This document shows positions 22,549-36,435 of a stretch of 64,000 bases of DNA, one piece after another. This DNA comes from Protonemura montana (taxonomy: Eukaryota; Arthropoda; Insecta; Plecoptera; Nemouridae): positions 8,491,943 to 8,555,942 of the forward strand of contig OX387603.1 of assembly GCA_947568835.1 (NCBI GenBank). The letters run 5' to 3'. Numbering within the stretch: position 1 is the first letter of the stretch; every line of letters begins with the position of its first letter. Below the pieces are notes generated by a model, which was not told the DNA's origin, searched no databases, and was given only the letters and a program-made list of their open reading frames with translations. Both the position numbers and the translations under genes were made by a program.

Positions 22549-22789
22549 TCACCGACATGTACATTTCCACCACGGCTGCTTTTTAGGCTTTGCCAGTGAT
22601 TCCTCTACTTTCCTGCGATATGGTATGTGTGCAACCTGAATAAGTGACCCGTCAGCAAAATTTCTTGCCCGTATTTCTTTGCCAGCAGCCTCAGCGGTGC
22701 TTGAAGATGCTCTTCTTTTCAACTGGTATGCACTCATATTCGCTGGATACGGGTACTCATCAGCTGGCTTTGCCATGTTTTTGCCGCCA
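22549..22789 (-). CDS. terminal exon of an unrecognised basic protein
   Basis: It starts after the acceptor TTTCTTTACAG and is open for 79 codons to a TGA stop. The peptide runs GGKNMAKPADEYPYPANMSA, YQLKRRASSSTAEAAGKEIR, ARNFADGSLIQVAHIPYRRK and ends QPWWKCTCR. It is Lys/Arg-rich with a Cys-X-Cys end. I recognise no family. The entry phase requires two bases from the preceding exon. The only nearby upstream minus-strand exon (26706-26874) leaves one base, so a direct join would shift frame and a missing exon must lie between if they belong together. An inverted 84-bp copy of its middle lies at 20.56 kb, so it could instead be part of a mobile element. Confidence 0.4.
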
Positions 22790-22889
22790 CTGTAAAGAAA
22801 TCTACCGCCAAAGTTTGAGACATATTTTGTATCAACAAAAACTAGTGCTAAGGTTAAATCAAGTAGACATGAGTCTACAAACAATCATA

Positions 22890-25780
22890 TTTAGTATATT
22901 TATAACAATTATTTGTTTTGTAATTATTTGAATTTCATTCAAGCACAGAGCATGTCTGCGCTTTGAAGAAGATTTCAGCAGAGCTGCTAAATTTGTCATA
23001 TTTTTTTACTGTCTGTATGAAAAAAATTAATAAAAACTGGTCAGAGAAGAACTCCGTCTTGCCATAAGACTCATTGCAGTGGAGCGAGATAATTTTTACC
23101 GTTTATAGGCTGTACGCCAATTGAGTAAAATATCTGTGTATAGTCATAAAAAATATCCTCAGAGTCTATAGTTACGGCACTAAAATTACCTCTCTTTTTC
23201 AGCTCACAAAGGCTTGGCCAAATAGCTGCTCTTGGTTATTGAAACTATGTACGCCAAAAGGTGTTTAAAATCTGAAATCAAGTCATGTTTACAAAAACTA
23301 TTCGTCACTATATAAGTTCACAGCGTCAATAATTGATCAATACAACGCTCTAGAGTAATTTGATGTAGTATCTCCTCTCACAGACAAATAGGAGGTTAGG
23401 TTACTTCATTCTGCCCCTACCTGTTATTGATTTGGGTGGCTCAGTTAAGACTCTAAATAAGTCAACAGTTTCTATGTCATGTTGACACAATTTTCCACTG
23501 ATTTTTTATGTATCGCCTATGATTTGTCTTTTTCGCTTGTCAAAATCTAAATTACAATTATCCGTTTCAGGAGCCGCGTCTTACCTCGCGCGCCCTTATC
23601 AAGAAGTTATTCCGGCAAGGCTGTGAAGCGACAAGGCAAGATAAGGTGTTGGGTTCGCGCTGAGCAAACTTCCTTTGATGTAAGATAGCGCGAAACGCAT
23701 CTTTTAACGCCATCATAGGAAATCAATTTAGCCATTTTAAACCTTTTTTCATCTCCAAAGCTTGCGATACGCAGATTATTTTATTACCTATCATGAAAAC
23801 TACCTTAGCAAAACTCAAAACTCGTGCATCCTTAAAATTTGTGTCCCAAATTGGGTTGCATTCTTGATAAGGTAATAGCTTAGGAATGGGGCATCTAAGG
23901 TGTAATCGGAGGTATCTAAGATGAAATGGAAATTAAAATAAACTCTTATAACAATTACAAATTGATTCTCAGTTATTTATTAGTTTACAACTGATGAGTT
24001 CTGTAAATTTGTAACCTAAATTACAGATTTCCTACAGCTTTGTCACACCGTGCTTCACATAACATATGCAATATTGCTCGATTTCAAGTTGTTTAATTAA
24101 TATTATATTTTGCAGCACTAAAATAGCAGTTAAGGTGAGCTACCCTAGGTCGGGGATGTGAACGATGTTTGAAAAGCAGTTCATATGTCAAATTAAAAGC
24201 TGAAATTGATTGTGTGTAATTTCTCTATTGGTCAGACCTATTCGCACGGCTACAGTGCAAATTCACTGTCACGGTAGAGCCGTGCCAGCAGCGAGCTGAA
24301 ACATTATTCAAACGACAGAGTCGTGCAAACAACGCTGTTAAACGCTGTCAACACGACTAAAAGTCAATCTACCGTAGAATATTTGAACCCAATAACCACG
24401 TTCAAATTTCGAACTCAAAATTTTAAATTCAATTTCAAATTATAAAGGACAACGAGGATAACGACTCGAGTGCTCTGTAAGAATTCACAACATTCTCCCT
24501 CTTTACTGGAAGGCAACGTCTGATGAAGGACGCAGGGGCAGAGCTCCCAGTAATTTTGCATAATGCCAGATGTTTGGTAACACCACCGAGACCAACATAC
24601 ACTAAGTGCATGCAATGTGCATAAACTATGCACTATGCATGCACTTTACAAGAAATTAGGTACTTACACCTCAATTACTAAAAAGTAGACAAATGTATAT
24701 TCTTAGTAACAGAAATCTTGTCTGCTGTTTCAGCTGATGGCTGATATGGCTTATCCTATCAGTAGACTAGAGACCATCAATTGATTAAACAAATTCTCAT
24801 GGGAGTAACAGGAATGTCATTGTCATTGGTTGCAATTGAAGCTCGCATTTGAAAAATGAAGTTAAAAAATTGAGGATATTATTCTTGTGAGAAAAATAAA
24901 AGATCATAAACACGTTTTATTTGCTCAGTTTTATTGCGGCTTTATCCTAAAGTCAAACAATCTACATGACAAATTGTCGGAATAAAATACAATTTTAACT
25001 GTAGTAGGTACTGTAACCAACTATTACTTTATAATGCAAGTATCTTTTAATTCATTTCAAAATTTCCACCACCATTTCCCTTATTTTCTATACTCTAGAA
25101 GTTATGTGCATCCTGACCATTTGAACCGTCAGTCAAGTTTCCTTGCCCTCTACGGCAGCAGCCTCCGAGGTAAGACTTGATGGACTTGATGTCACAGTTT
25201 TAAGCCTGCAAAGAAAGGCATTTTTAAAAGTCTGGAAAACCATATTTTGCCTATTTTCAGAATTATTTTCTTCGCTTTGTTTAAATGCAGAGGTCCCATT
25301 TATTTTAGCACGGATAATTTATTTGCATTACATTTTTTTTTTAGTTACCAGAATTGGGAATGGCGATTTATTTCAAATAGCAGTGCGATCACCCAAAAGT
25401 TTTTTTTTCTACTGAACTCAGCTAAATGTTGTCCCTAAGAGTAAATAATGTTTCAATATCTACTTTACTTAGACTTTTTGATAAGTATCACTGTTTTTTA
25501 TAGTTTGAATACTTTCAAATTTGTTTCTTTTATTCATTTACTTGATGCAGTTGCAAATAGTTGAAAGAAAGGTCTCTTCGGAATCTACCAAAATTCCCTC
25601 GAAAAAAGTCTAAAAATTGAATTATTTCTATTCCTCTTCGACCCCTTCCAATAGTTTCTCAAGAAAAACTATTAAATTCTAGTTCGCCTCGTCGTCATGC
25701 CAACTCCTGCCGCATCAAGTTATCGCGCAATGGACGGCGTCGTGCTGGTCTTCGTCGCCGTCGTCTCGGTGCGATGTCTT
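22890..25780. other. unassigned, AT-rich
   Basis: No exon, RNA gene or known repeat identified. Short open frames up to 90 codons (for example 25143-25415) have the composition expected of random AT-rich DNA. Confidence 0.3.
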
Positions 25781-25791
25781 CGTGACTGCAG

Positions 25792-25975
25792 CTGACACCT
25801 CCGAGGCTGGACGTGGTCTACGCTCTCCCGCCTCGAATCTTTTCCCAAATTTGGCCCGCTCTTCGACGGATCCCTAGCTTTGTCGCCGCCTACGCTGACA
25901 GAGCTGTGGCCATCATCTGGACATATTTGTACATGACAATTATTGTAATTTTCACCATAAGGTTCATGGTGCAAG
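25792..25975 (+). CDS. weak candidate exon with one membrane segment
   Basis: Bounded by a pyrimidine-rich CGTGACTGCAG acceptor and a GCAAG|GTAAGA donor. Open for 61 codons: LTPPRLDVVYALPPRIFSQI, WPALRRIPSFVAAYADRAVA, then a hydrophobic stretch IIWTYLYMTIIVIFTIRFMV. The frame is closed immediately upstream, so it needs a spliced 5' partner, which I did not find. The domain is unrecognised. The local GC rise and good splice sites are the only support. Confidence 0.25.
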
Positions 25976-26705
25976 GTAAGATGGAGGGATACTTAACAAT
26001 GTACGACGTGAGCTTGTTTGATTGTTCGTCTCCGGTGCACGAGTTTTGAGACAAAAGGATTTTATAAATAGAGGAAATTATTTAAAACGTTTTTAAAAAT
26101 ACCGTTCGACTTCGAAACGATGAGAAGAATTCTCATGTCACTCGCGCGTCTGCTGCTAAAAACACACACAAAGATGTCCCAGTTTCAGTTGGTTTTTATC
26201 CATCGCCGAAATCTGTTTAGTATATCATTTAAAAATGAGGAAAAACAACGAAAAGTGCACAATAGGTCGTGATGATTCTCACGCAATGCTATTTAGATTG
26301 TTTTAATTTTTTTTTTATTTAGTTCAATAGATTTATGTCATTTTATTACCGTATAATTGTGTTAAAAGTGCAAAAGATGTGGTAGTAAAAAATGTTCGAC
26401 CTCTACCGCAGATTAATTAGCCGGGATATATTATAAATCAATTTACTTATTATACAAAAAATAAAACCTGTGTAAGAAATCCGACTTTTTATTTTTATAT
26501 GACCTTTCTTTTCGTTCTTGTAATTAAAATGTATACCCGCAATGTGCTTATCAGTCTGCATCTCGATAACTCGGGCAGTTTTACTTATACTTTCCTGTGT
26601 AAATCAGAGTTAATATAAAACAGTCTGACAGACAAAATGGTAAAATTTGTGCCGTAATTAAAACGAAAAACTCAGCACTCTCTACGCATAACAAACGCCT
26701 CTCAC

Positions 26706-26874
26706 CTGAAGTCTTCACGATCCTGTTGCTGCTCCCCGACGACGAGAACGACCCTGAAAATGATCTCGACAAACTTCGACTTCGACCACTTCTAGATACA
26801 CTTCGGCATTCGGCGCTCTCTGACAAAACAGCAGCAACAATCGCCAACACTAAAACTTTAGTAAACAGTCCCAT
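26706..26874 (-). CDS. first coding exon of a secreted Ser/Arg-rich peptide or protein
   Basis: ATG at 26874 opens a clear signal peptide (MGLFTKVLVLAIVAAVLSES, cleavage likely near AEC). CRSVSRSGRSRSLSRSFSGS, FSSSGSSNRIVKTS and a CAG|GTGAGA donor at 26706 follow. The exon is 56 codons plus one base. The Ser/Arg dipeptide run is unlike the surrounding DNA and is not a known domain. Downstream exons are not identified; the terminal exon at 22.5-22.8 kb is on the same strand but out of phase for a direct join. Role unknown; secretion is inferred from the leader. Confidence 0.5.
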
Positions 26875-28972
26875 TGTTGGTTCTTTTGTCGCCTTGCTCG
26901 ATATGCCCACCGTTTCTGCAACGACATCACTCTTTATACAAAAGCAAATAAGTAATTCCGAGTAAGCCATCAACGCATATCCAAAACTGCATAATTTCGA
27001 ATTGTTAATGATCCATTGTGGAATAAATTTCAACCGAACTGGTTATATTTAATTTAATTATGATTGAAATATTAATTACCCAGGATAATGCAGGTGTGTC
27101 TTTGTTGCTGACAAGTCTAGCGTTGCGTTTGTGAATCAAGTGTGAGAGGGTCATTATTTCACAAATGTATACCCCAAGAGTGTTGGATTGTGCGTACAAC
27201 GTGTTATTTGCATGTTTTTGAATTGTTTAACCTCTTGGCTTTTATGCGAATACCGTATAGTGTATCTGCGCGGTAGGGAATTTAACAACGTATAAGGCAA
27301 TTCTACGGGTATGTTTTGAAGATTTTTTTCAATTCGGAAGCAGCGACAATATATGCGTGAGTGGAAAATAACAGTGTTGGTTTCGAGCGTACTGTGTAAC
27401 AACGCATCAAAGAAGGAATAGTTATAGGTACCGTCAAGCGAAAATCAGCCAGCCTTTGGCTACAAAACAAACAAAACAAATAATTGGACTCACTAATTTG
27501 ACTATCAATTAGCAAAATAACAAAGTTATTCATATGCTACTTAAAATTCTTTGTAGGTGACCGGTAGATGAAGAAAAGTGTACAAGAAAACACTGATTGC
27601 CATAATAAATCTATCACTCTTTTGATATATACCAGTAACTATAAGAAATTTAAAATTCATAAGGTGCTCTTATGGGAGTGCTTTTTCACAGGAGATTTAA
27701 TCAACCAATCAAAGCTATCGTGAAATTAAAGTATAAATTTATGTCTGTCAGTTTATTTTCTACGGCAGATTTGCGGTTTTGCAAGGTGGTAGCTCAACCA
27801 GTATTATTAGAAACTACATGTCTTATCTGGCGAGGGATAATTAAGTGCAGTGCCTCCTTGGTCGTGTGTAGTGAGCAATTATGACGTGTTGCTGTAGGAA
27901 GGCGGTGGGGCTGGCCGTGCCGTGCCGTGGTGAGTCGAGCCGTGGCTTGCAGAGGGGATCTAGTCGCAATGGGAACCGGGGACTGGAAGGATCGCTAGCT
28001 ACAGACGGTTGCTATAGTGACCTAGGACAACAAACTGACGGCGCGATCTCGATTTCGGACGTTCGGATTTTTGAATATTTGTGAAAGAAATGTAAGTAAA
28101 CGGATTTTTTTTTCTTATTATACAATAAGCGAGGGTTAAGATGGTGTTTTATTAAGTTTTAAAATATTAGGACAAATATTATTTTCCGTTTAGCCTAAGA
28201 CCGAGGAACCTCAAAATTCAAAGAAGTATTTTTGTATAGTCTACGCATAATTATAACCACAATTTCAAGGCTTTCTAGATCTATTGCTACTGCAATGCAA
28301 CCAAATTCACGAAGAGGGCTTTGTCGGTTTTAAAACAAAACTGACTGTTTAGTGGTTCAACTCAAATAAGAATACTACTATAGGGGTAAGAAAATTCAAA
28401 TGAAAAAAATCATGACTGGATTTTGATAACGTTCTTAATAACGATTTTCCGAAAATTCTAATTTTCGAAATCTTAGATATTGACCATTACAGATGTAATA
28501 AAATATGGGTAGTTAAACAAAATGCTATTTCCAATCTCGATGCGCCTAAAACTCACTGAGAATTTGTTGCAACACGGCCGCGACAATTTATTTTCGCAAA
28601 AAAAAAATAAATAAAATGCATGTAAAATGTTTTCTTTTACTATTTTTTTTTTCAATCTGGCATGACTGAACTGATCTGCAAAAAAAATGCACGCAGATTA
28701 TTTCAGTTGCACATTATGCCCATAGCACAGGAACGCCTTCAAACCATTCAATCTATAATAACTACACAATTTTTTTTAAATTTAATAATATAAATAACAT
28801 ACATTTGCTTAAACTGTGTGCACAATTTCCCACAACGTTCATTGGCAAAAGCGAAAACCCCACAACAATAAACAACCATGTTTACCTCTGCAACAAATAC
28901 AAATTGAGATGGATTAATATTTAATAGCATTTTAATCGGCCAATTGAATCTTGAACGCGAGTCGATCGTTCA

Positions 28973-28996
28973 AACACACACACACACAACCACACA
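28973..28996. repeat. CA microsatellite
   Basis: A run of alternating CA, about eight to ten dinucleotides with one interruption. Confidence 0.8.
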
Positions 28997-31900
28997 CCGC
29001 TAGCAGCATGATCGTAGCTAACCGATCGTTACCTTGACTACCCTTGTAATTAGCAGTTAGCACTCCTAAGAGAGAATTGCGATTCGCGCCAATTGACTCC
29101 GACCACTCTCGGGTTAAACGCTTAACCGGCCGTTTAAAACCGTGCACGCAATCCAGTCATAGCCTAACCGTGAGCCTACGTTTAACTGGTTCGATTTTTA
29201 TCGAAGAGACCGTCGTAGCTATTTAAATTCCTTTTGCCTCGGTTTAAATGAAAGACTTTTGTCCGTTTGAGAGGCAATTTAAACTTTAATGATATTGAAT
29301 TAATTGTAGGGGACAGGCAGTAAAAGAATTAAGTGTCTGATGGAGAATAACTTATTATTTTTTTTCACGGCTTTGAAAATAATTATGAGTTAGGTAGAGT
29401 CTAGCGTATCCTGTGCCATCTCGAATTATTTCTTCAGCTCAGGTGTTAGGGAGGGATTGGTAATTAGTACACATGCATCTATTAGAAGAAAGAAACCAAC
29501 GCGCTTTTTCTGGTACTTGTAATTGTTTAGTTGGAAACTGCGTTTTTCCAGTTACATGGTCGACTGCTCTGAAGTATGGACTCCGTCAAGAGTATACAAT
29601 ATTTCCTTAAAGGTGGCCGTTAAACACAGCTTTCAAGTCAACTCGAAAAACAAAATGGAATAAAAACAGCAAAGCAATTATTTACATCTTGTAGCAAAAT
29701 GGATATTTGCTCGAGAAACGTATCAAGCCAAGCAGCAAAGTTCTTTTTGTTTTTGCAACGGCTATCATAGCGACACGATGCAAAAAGCTGGTAAAACATC
29801 AACGAACTAAGTCATTTGATGCGTTTAAAATAGCAGTGTAGAGAGAATTACGAAGCGTGATAACCAAATTTCTGCAATGAAACTTGTAGATTATGCAAAG
29901 AAGACTGCGTCGATTTCAGAAGGCACGAACTTTGTTTCCTTGGCTCGTGTCAAGAATTTTACCTTCGGCGTCGTGAAACGCCTTCGTAGTCTACACACAC
30001 ACATAAACACTTCTTCAATGGAATGGGCAGCAAGACTTAATATCCATTCTTGCATGACGCATTTAGTCGATACGGAACCCACCTCAGCTTCTCGATACCA
30101 GTACATGGGTTGTGGGGTACGAACTAATCCATAACTGACATTATAAACCTGAGGTTGAATTCGTGACGAAATAAATTTGATTTCATTTAGATGCGCTAGA
30201 AACATTTTTTTTTATTTCTATTCCACTAGATATACCGCACAAATGAAGGCATGTCTAAAAATACAAAAAAAAACTGCACCCACCCGCCATAAATTCCATG
30301 ATAATAAATCAGATTTCGATCTTAGATACACCTACCACAAATTGAGTACAAAATCATGTCAGTCTCTCTCAAACTAATCTTCTTCCTGAATCGGTAACAT
30401 GCATAATATCTTTAAACTACGATCTATACCCAACAACGTACCATTGCTTTCCATTTACCAGTTCCGATAACATTTACAAATAATATGTAGGAAAAAGATA
30501 CAGATCTCAAAATGCGAAATTAAATTTTCACACGCATGACAACGTTCGGCGAGCCGGTCTCGTCTTGCTTGGTCGATTTCAGTTCGATTCAAAGTGAAAA
30601 TATCTCCAACAGCCATTCGCGAGAGGATCAGGCAAGCGCTGTTATACAAACACAACAATTGAACTCGCAAAGTTCACATCTCTGTTATTTTCTTGCTGGT
30701 AACAATATCATGGCGGTAATAATCGTTCCTCGCAATGTCAAGGTAGGACGACGGCAAGGCAAAGACAAGAAAGTAGGAAGTGCTGTTCTTGAGTGCAACT
30801 GAGAATTGTCAACGAATGCGACAGCTATAATGGCAACCAGACCATGTGTATACCTATATATGTCATAAAAAGTCATCAGCGTGTCAACTATACCGTTCCT
30901 CGAGCGATTCTTGGACATGGCTTGGCGTGTTTTTCCTTTTTTTTTTTTAACATGGAGTCTTAATTATATTATGATGTTTGTAAATTTGACGGAATCTTGA
31001 CGGAAAATTGTTCGCTGTCATGGATTTTAGATCTGGTAAGGAAATGGAATAATTCAATTGTTCATCCTGTTCGGAACCAGCGCAGCCAAGGCCGAAAGGA
31101 TTGTGAGCAGACATGATATATTTCTGTTCTTGTGGTTCACGTTTCCTTTTCATCAAAATCTTCAAACCGCGCAGCCTAAAAGTTAACGAATTTTATAGAA
31201 AGTGATTACACGAAGCTGCTGGAGTCTTGTGGGCAGGCGTTTTTTGGAATCAGAGTAGGTAATCCCATACGTGGATGTCTGGCATTCTGTGGTATCGGGG
31301 ACCGAAACCATGGCCATTGCCGTTGATTGCCGTTTTCGAAGCCGATATCGTGCCCGGCCGATTTGAATAAGTATACTATAATGTAATGAGGTGGTGTGCC
31401 CGTAGAACTTCGTAAGTATATGGGTAGCAGATAGGAGGTGGACCACCCAAAAAATTAGAAAACTTTTAGAAAAAAATATTCTGGTACACCTATTATGGGC
31501 AAAGTGTACGTGCGATTTGGTGTCTATGGCGGTGTTGCGTGTTTATGAGGTACTAAGAAAGAGATTGGCCGTTTTACGCGCGAATCTCAATGAGATAATT
31601 TTACTTGTTTGTCTGGCGCTAGTTTTATATGGACTCGCATTTAATTAGAGGTATAGAGTTGATTGAATCGCACGGATGGCCACTTACGTGTTGATGAGCC
31701 AATCTACGATCGCGGTGTTTCATTAATCATGTCCAGAAACGGGCCGCTTTGCAGTTTGACAAGTTAGTTTAATAATCGAAAGTTTCGCGCACTGATGCTA
31801 CTTGGTCGGCGATTCACGAAGCGAGTTTAAATATGATCAGCCAATCACAGGTTATTATGGGTTGTTACCACGGTGATAACAAATTAACCTCTAAATTTAT

Positions 31901-33674
31901 ATGGGCTAAGCTTAAACTCTACAGAAATCGAGGAAATGTCATCGGTGGCCAGACTGAACATTAGAAGAAATATGCAGGTCTCTTTCTATAACTTGCGAGG
32001 AGCGAAACAGCTACAGTTTCGATATTTACAATCGTATTACCAGTTAAAATGGCCGACTCACCATTTCTCAGCTTGGTTAATATTTTAAGACAGCTGTTGT
32101 GTGGTCTACCATTTTGACTCGTTGTTCAATTATCCCATGGGCAACGATTTAGTTGATGGCGTCCTTCTCGTCACGGGCTCCAAGTCCCAGTTTCTACATC
32201 ACTTTACCTTGGCTTGGTAAATTTATTACAGTGCATCTCGAATGAAATTTTGTAACGGTTTATGCAACGAATCGAAATTTATTACGTTCTTCGTTTTCAG
32301 GCGAAGCAAAACACATTAATTTTGATAGAAATCCCCATTTTTCTCAATTACACAACGTCGATTTGTTCATCGCCTTCGGTACCAAGGGAGATAATAGGCG
32401 TGCTTGTGAAGCGACAGGGTTAATTATCACAAATCTCTCTACCATTCTGTATTTGCATCGATCCCCCCGAGGGCTAGACAGCACTGAAGATAATCAAAGT
32501 TATAGCCAGCGACTTAAATGATTCGTCTCTCATTCTTTCGCTATCTTTTTTATTGTTTCGAACATCACAATCCCATAATCATTACTTATGTAGAGTAATA
32601 AAGACTAATTGGCTATTTTACCTAGCCGATCCTCGCAATTCTAACCCTGTCGATTTTTAATTCAACTACCGTTTTTTTACAAACAACTAGATCGGCATCG
32701 AAGAGCTTCTTTGGCGGCATCACACAAGTATTTGTATGCAGAACAACTCGACTGCATGCTCCTATGGTTGTTCTATGTCAAAAGCGTTGGATTTATTCCA
32801 CGACCATCCGGCCAGCGTGCTCTCTTGGTTTTATGGGAAACTGGGAGCGAGCAAATTGATTATCAGATCTGCAGATCTGATTATTTATCAGTACAGCCTG
32901 CGTAACACGATGGGACCACGTGATTGTCATGCGTCTGTCGTAGTTTGGCAAAAACAACGTGTTCGAGTCCGTCATCTTTGCGTGTGTTTGACACAACGGC
33001 CATTAATGTGTCATTGGATTGTCACCTGATTCGCTACTGTAAATACCTGCGCAGTAATGCAACGTTCAGCGACACATTCTTGCACGCGATCGGTTTCCTC
33101 GTGCCATTGTTTTTCTGCTGGCGAAAAAGTCGTGGAAAGTTGTCACGGTTTTTTTTTCTCGGTCGTTCTCATGCGGGGATTCAAACTGCTGAAGTGATAG
33201 AGTAACGGCCAGTTTTACTATGTACGGTTAAAAAGATAACAGCCAGTTAGAGGCTCATCACCACGGTAACAGCCGATCAGATACGTAGATTGTTATAATT
33301 ATATTGCTGTGAAGTTATTATTGTAATTCATTTAATACTTCTCATACTTTTAGCATAATAAGATAAAATAAATTCGTAAATTTTGTGCCAGTAACAAACA
33401 TTTGGGTACAAATACCCAAACATACCGATTTCAGAAAAAGTACCTTGTAGCCAAAGATGGCTACAAGAAGACAATGGCTTCTTTACTGGCAAAAATAAAG
33501 GATGTTTCTAGGTGGAGTCATCACCGTCTCGCAGATTACTCACATTTGAGACTGGTTTACGCTCAATTAATCTTTATTGATGCAATTATTAATTGTATAA
33601 TTGTATAATTGTAAGGGTTTGCTATATATAGGGCATCCGCAAGTGCCATCACTTAGCACCTACCGTTACAACGT

Positions 33675-33746
33675 GTTGCCGGCTCGTTTGCTCATCAGAA
33701 AGTTTAACATTAACGCTGGCCCTCTGACTATACCTATGCACTCAAT
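33675..33746 (+). repeat. unclassified ~72-bp dispersed repeat, copy 1
   Basis: Contains gttgccggctcgtttgctca, aagtttaacattaacgctgg, ccctctgacta and atgcactcaa. The same blocks in the same order occur at 57201-57270 (plus) and in reverse at 41438-41510. Flanks differ between copies. Confidence 0.55.
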
Positions 33747-36315
33747 GTCTGGAACTCTACCTCGAGTCGTTTCGTCGCAATGCTATCTGTCTCGAGCCAG
33801 CAATTGCACCGCATAACAATGAGCCGTTTCAATTCCCAAAGCAATATCAAGATGAAAATATCGTATGCCATGTTAACATGTCCCGGTCGCATCGAGCTTG
33901 TAGCTCACGAGCAAGGCACTGAACAACTCACAATTCCACTTGGACAACGAATTACGATAGCATCTTTATCTCGATTCGAAATCCATCCATGCATGAACGA
34001 ATGTGTGTCTGTGTACACTGACAATATGAATGGTTCTGGCGTGGAACTCGCGAACCGTCAACCGGTTCCATCTCAAGTCTGCACGCGACGTGAGAACCGG
34101 AAGACCTCCTGGCTGGCCACTCGGTCGACGGCGACCGTAGATATAAGAAGTGTAACTGTTAAAGCTGGAGGGGATTTGTGCACACAAATATTGTGCGTGC
34201 AGCTGCAATCGAGTCTTCGGACACAATTCGTGATTTTGAGGACCAGCTTTTCTTGATTAGATTTCGGTTTATATGGCGGTGGTTCAGTCACGAGAACTTG
34301 CTAATGCACATAGCATTTTACTACAGAAATCAGAATGTCGAATGGGATAATCTTCAATTACCCAAATGATACAGTTTTTGGAAGTGACTTCAATCGGTAC
34401 TACAGCAATTGAGGGCCAGTTTTTCCAATGTTAAACCTTGGGCGTTGAATTCCAGTCCAATTCCTTTGCTTAGAGAGGGCTCATAATGCAGAAAGTCCGG
34501 CACTGATACGACGGTAGATAAACGTTGTGCACCTACGCCCTTTGTATTACCATTTTGGTGTTCGCAAGGGCGTTATGACATGAATACCCCGTTAAATGCC
34601 AACCACTGCAATTCAGTCTGGCTGCAATAATACGTCAACCTACACATGCCAGATCAAATATGGTCGCAATTATAAATCTTGTTCTGTAAAGCCAAAGGGC
34701 ACATTTTGTTTCACGGTATATTTTCAATGTTGACTGTAGAAATTTGCAACAGGACTCGAGCAAATAAAGCCTACAGAAATGATGTAATTCTAGTGTTTAT
34801 ATTTATACAGTGCCATCCAGCTAGATTTGAATAAAATTGTCTTCTTTCTTCAGGCCAGCGTTTTGCCTGGTCAGTTCCTTGCTAAACCGGCACCACAAGT
34901 TAGCCACAGGGACACTGAGGTACGTCACCTCCAATTAAGAAGGTTGAAAGTCAGGTTGCAGGTGGTTTCTTATCTCTGTGTGTGTATGTGCCTAGTCCAG
35001 TGTTGGGTTACGCAAGCACACGAACTGTCAACGGTTTTTCAGAGAGAGATCTTTTTTAAACGGGGGGTCCTCGCAAAATGCCCCCCCACGGAGTTTAAGC
35101 CGATGAACGGGTTCCGCATTCTGCTCTGCTCGTGTCGCGGGCCGGAGCCATAAGTCTGATCGTGGACCACGAATTTGCATAGCTTTCGTGCGTGTGTTGT
35201 TAAAAAAACAACTGGCAACACAACAGATTCGTTGGCTTGCTCGATTTGGGGCGTTTATCTAAGGTGCCTTAACTTATCAGACGCATCTGGGCCCGAAGCA
35301 GAAATCGTCTTCTCGTGGGTCTATGGGCTAAAAATCGCTCTGGGCTAGAAAGTTTCTACTTCCTTTACAGAAACGTGGATATAGGTCGTGAGAGATCCTC
35401 CTGATCCGATTTTCACGCTATAAACAAATACCTGTGAGTTACAGTCAATAATCACTACTATCAATTTTTAACGATTTATGTTTTTTTACAACGGGCCTTG
35501 TTGGACGTACTATAAATTAGCATTTGTCAACGGTTTTTATATCTCGATCTTGAAGGTATGCTCTCAAAACCCCATTGGTCAAGTAGACACATCGTTCAAT
35601 ATAGTTTCCTTCAGTCGTGACAATTCTACCAATGAATCAACGCCGCTAAACTTCCATTTGATCTAACACAACTCGACAGTTTCTCGACTAGAAAACTCGA
35701 CTATCCAGTTTTTCCAAAGTAGAGTACAGTCGTACAGTGTCGGTCACTTGATCAAATGCATATCTTGCGTTTCAACGTTTACGCCGTTGACGCTTAGGGA
35801 ATAACCACAAAATACACCTCTTCTTGGCAGAGGGTATACAGAAGAAGTTGCGCATCGTGTCGAAGCTCCTTAACCGAGCGAATCAGCCGCAAGAAATAAT
35901 GATAGCACATCTCAACGTCAGATGCTTGATGATGGGCAATTTGATTAGGTTTTTTTAAGCCAGCTGTTTGGGGCTGGCCGATTCTTTGAGAGGTTAGTCG
36001 AGCCATCTTTTGCTTTGGTCGGAAAAACTCGCGAAGCACTTGGCCCAGCGAGCTCGTTAGACTTGTTGAATGCTGGCAGTTCGGACGGGAGCTGACGGCA
36101 CCACCTATATCTGTGATGAACATCAGATCATTTGTTTTTATCAAGTCAGATTTAGAAGTGAACTAATGGCAAGCGAGAGGTGGAAAAAAGCAGAGAGCGA
36201 AATACGTTAAAAGAGTTTCGCTTCTAGCCACTCGTTTTTTTTTTAAATGTTTATGCATGTTTTTTTTTGTGGCAAAATCCAAACAACTGTAATTAAAAAC
36301 CATTCAATTTTGCAG

Positions 36316-36435
36316 AGCGGGCTACCAGGAGGTCGTGATGGCAACCAGAACACGCCACTTCTTTGACAAGCAGGACGACGATGAGCCAGAGCCAAGAGGT
36401 CATCATTAGCCTCACGACAATGACCAACTCTCGCG
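36316..36435 (+). promoter_or_regulatory. 5' leader with upstream ORFs before the GT92 start
   Basis: A TTTTGCAG acceptor at 36315 suggests the leader is spliced to an upstream non-coding exon. A complete 23-codon upstream frame starts at 36338 (MATRTRHFFDKQDDDEPEPR then GHH and stop). A second ATG at 36379 opens a frame that overlaps the main start out of frame. Such arrangements commonly reduce translation of the main frame; whether they act here is inference. Confidence 0.4.

Larger units (their letters stand above)
26880..36310. other. long intergenic region, little recognisable
   Basis: About 9.4 kb with no supported protein exon. Notable items are a GC-richer stretch at 27870-28090 ending in a good donor (AAAT|GTAAGT at ~28092), which could be an untranslated first exon; a CA microsatellite at 28973; and a short repeat at 33675 shared with two other sites. 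The longest open frame (158 codons, 33780-34256, plus) has no recognisable domain and no splice context, and is not called. Confidence 0.3.

Noticed and set aside
33780-34256. 158-codon plus frame
   Set aside because: No recognisable domain, ordinary composition and no splice or repeat context; could be chance, so it is not called, although RNA-seq could rescue it.
35794-36144. 116-codon minus frame
   Set aside because: No domain recognised, no splice sites of note, and it ends near the leader of the glycosyltransferase gene.
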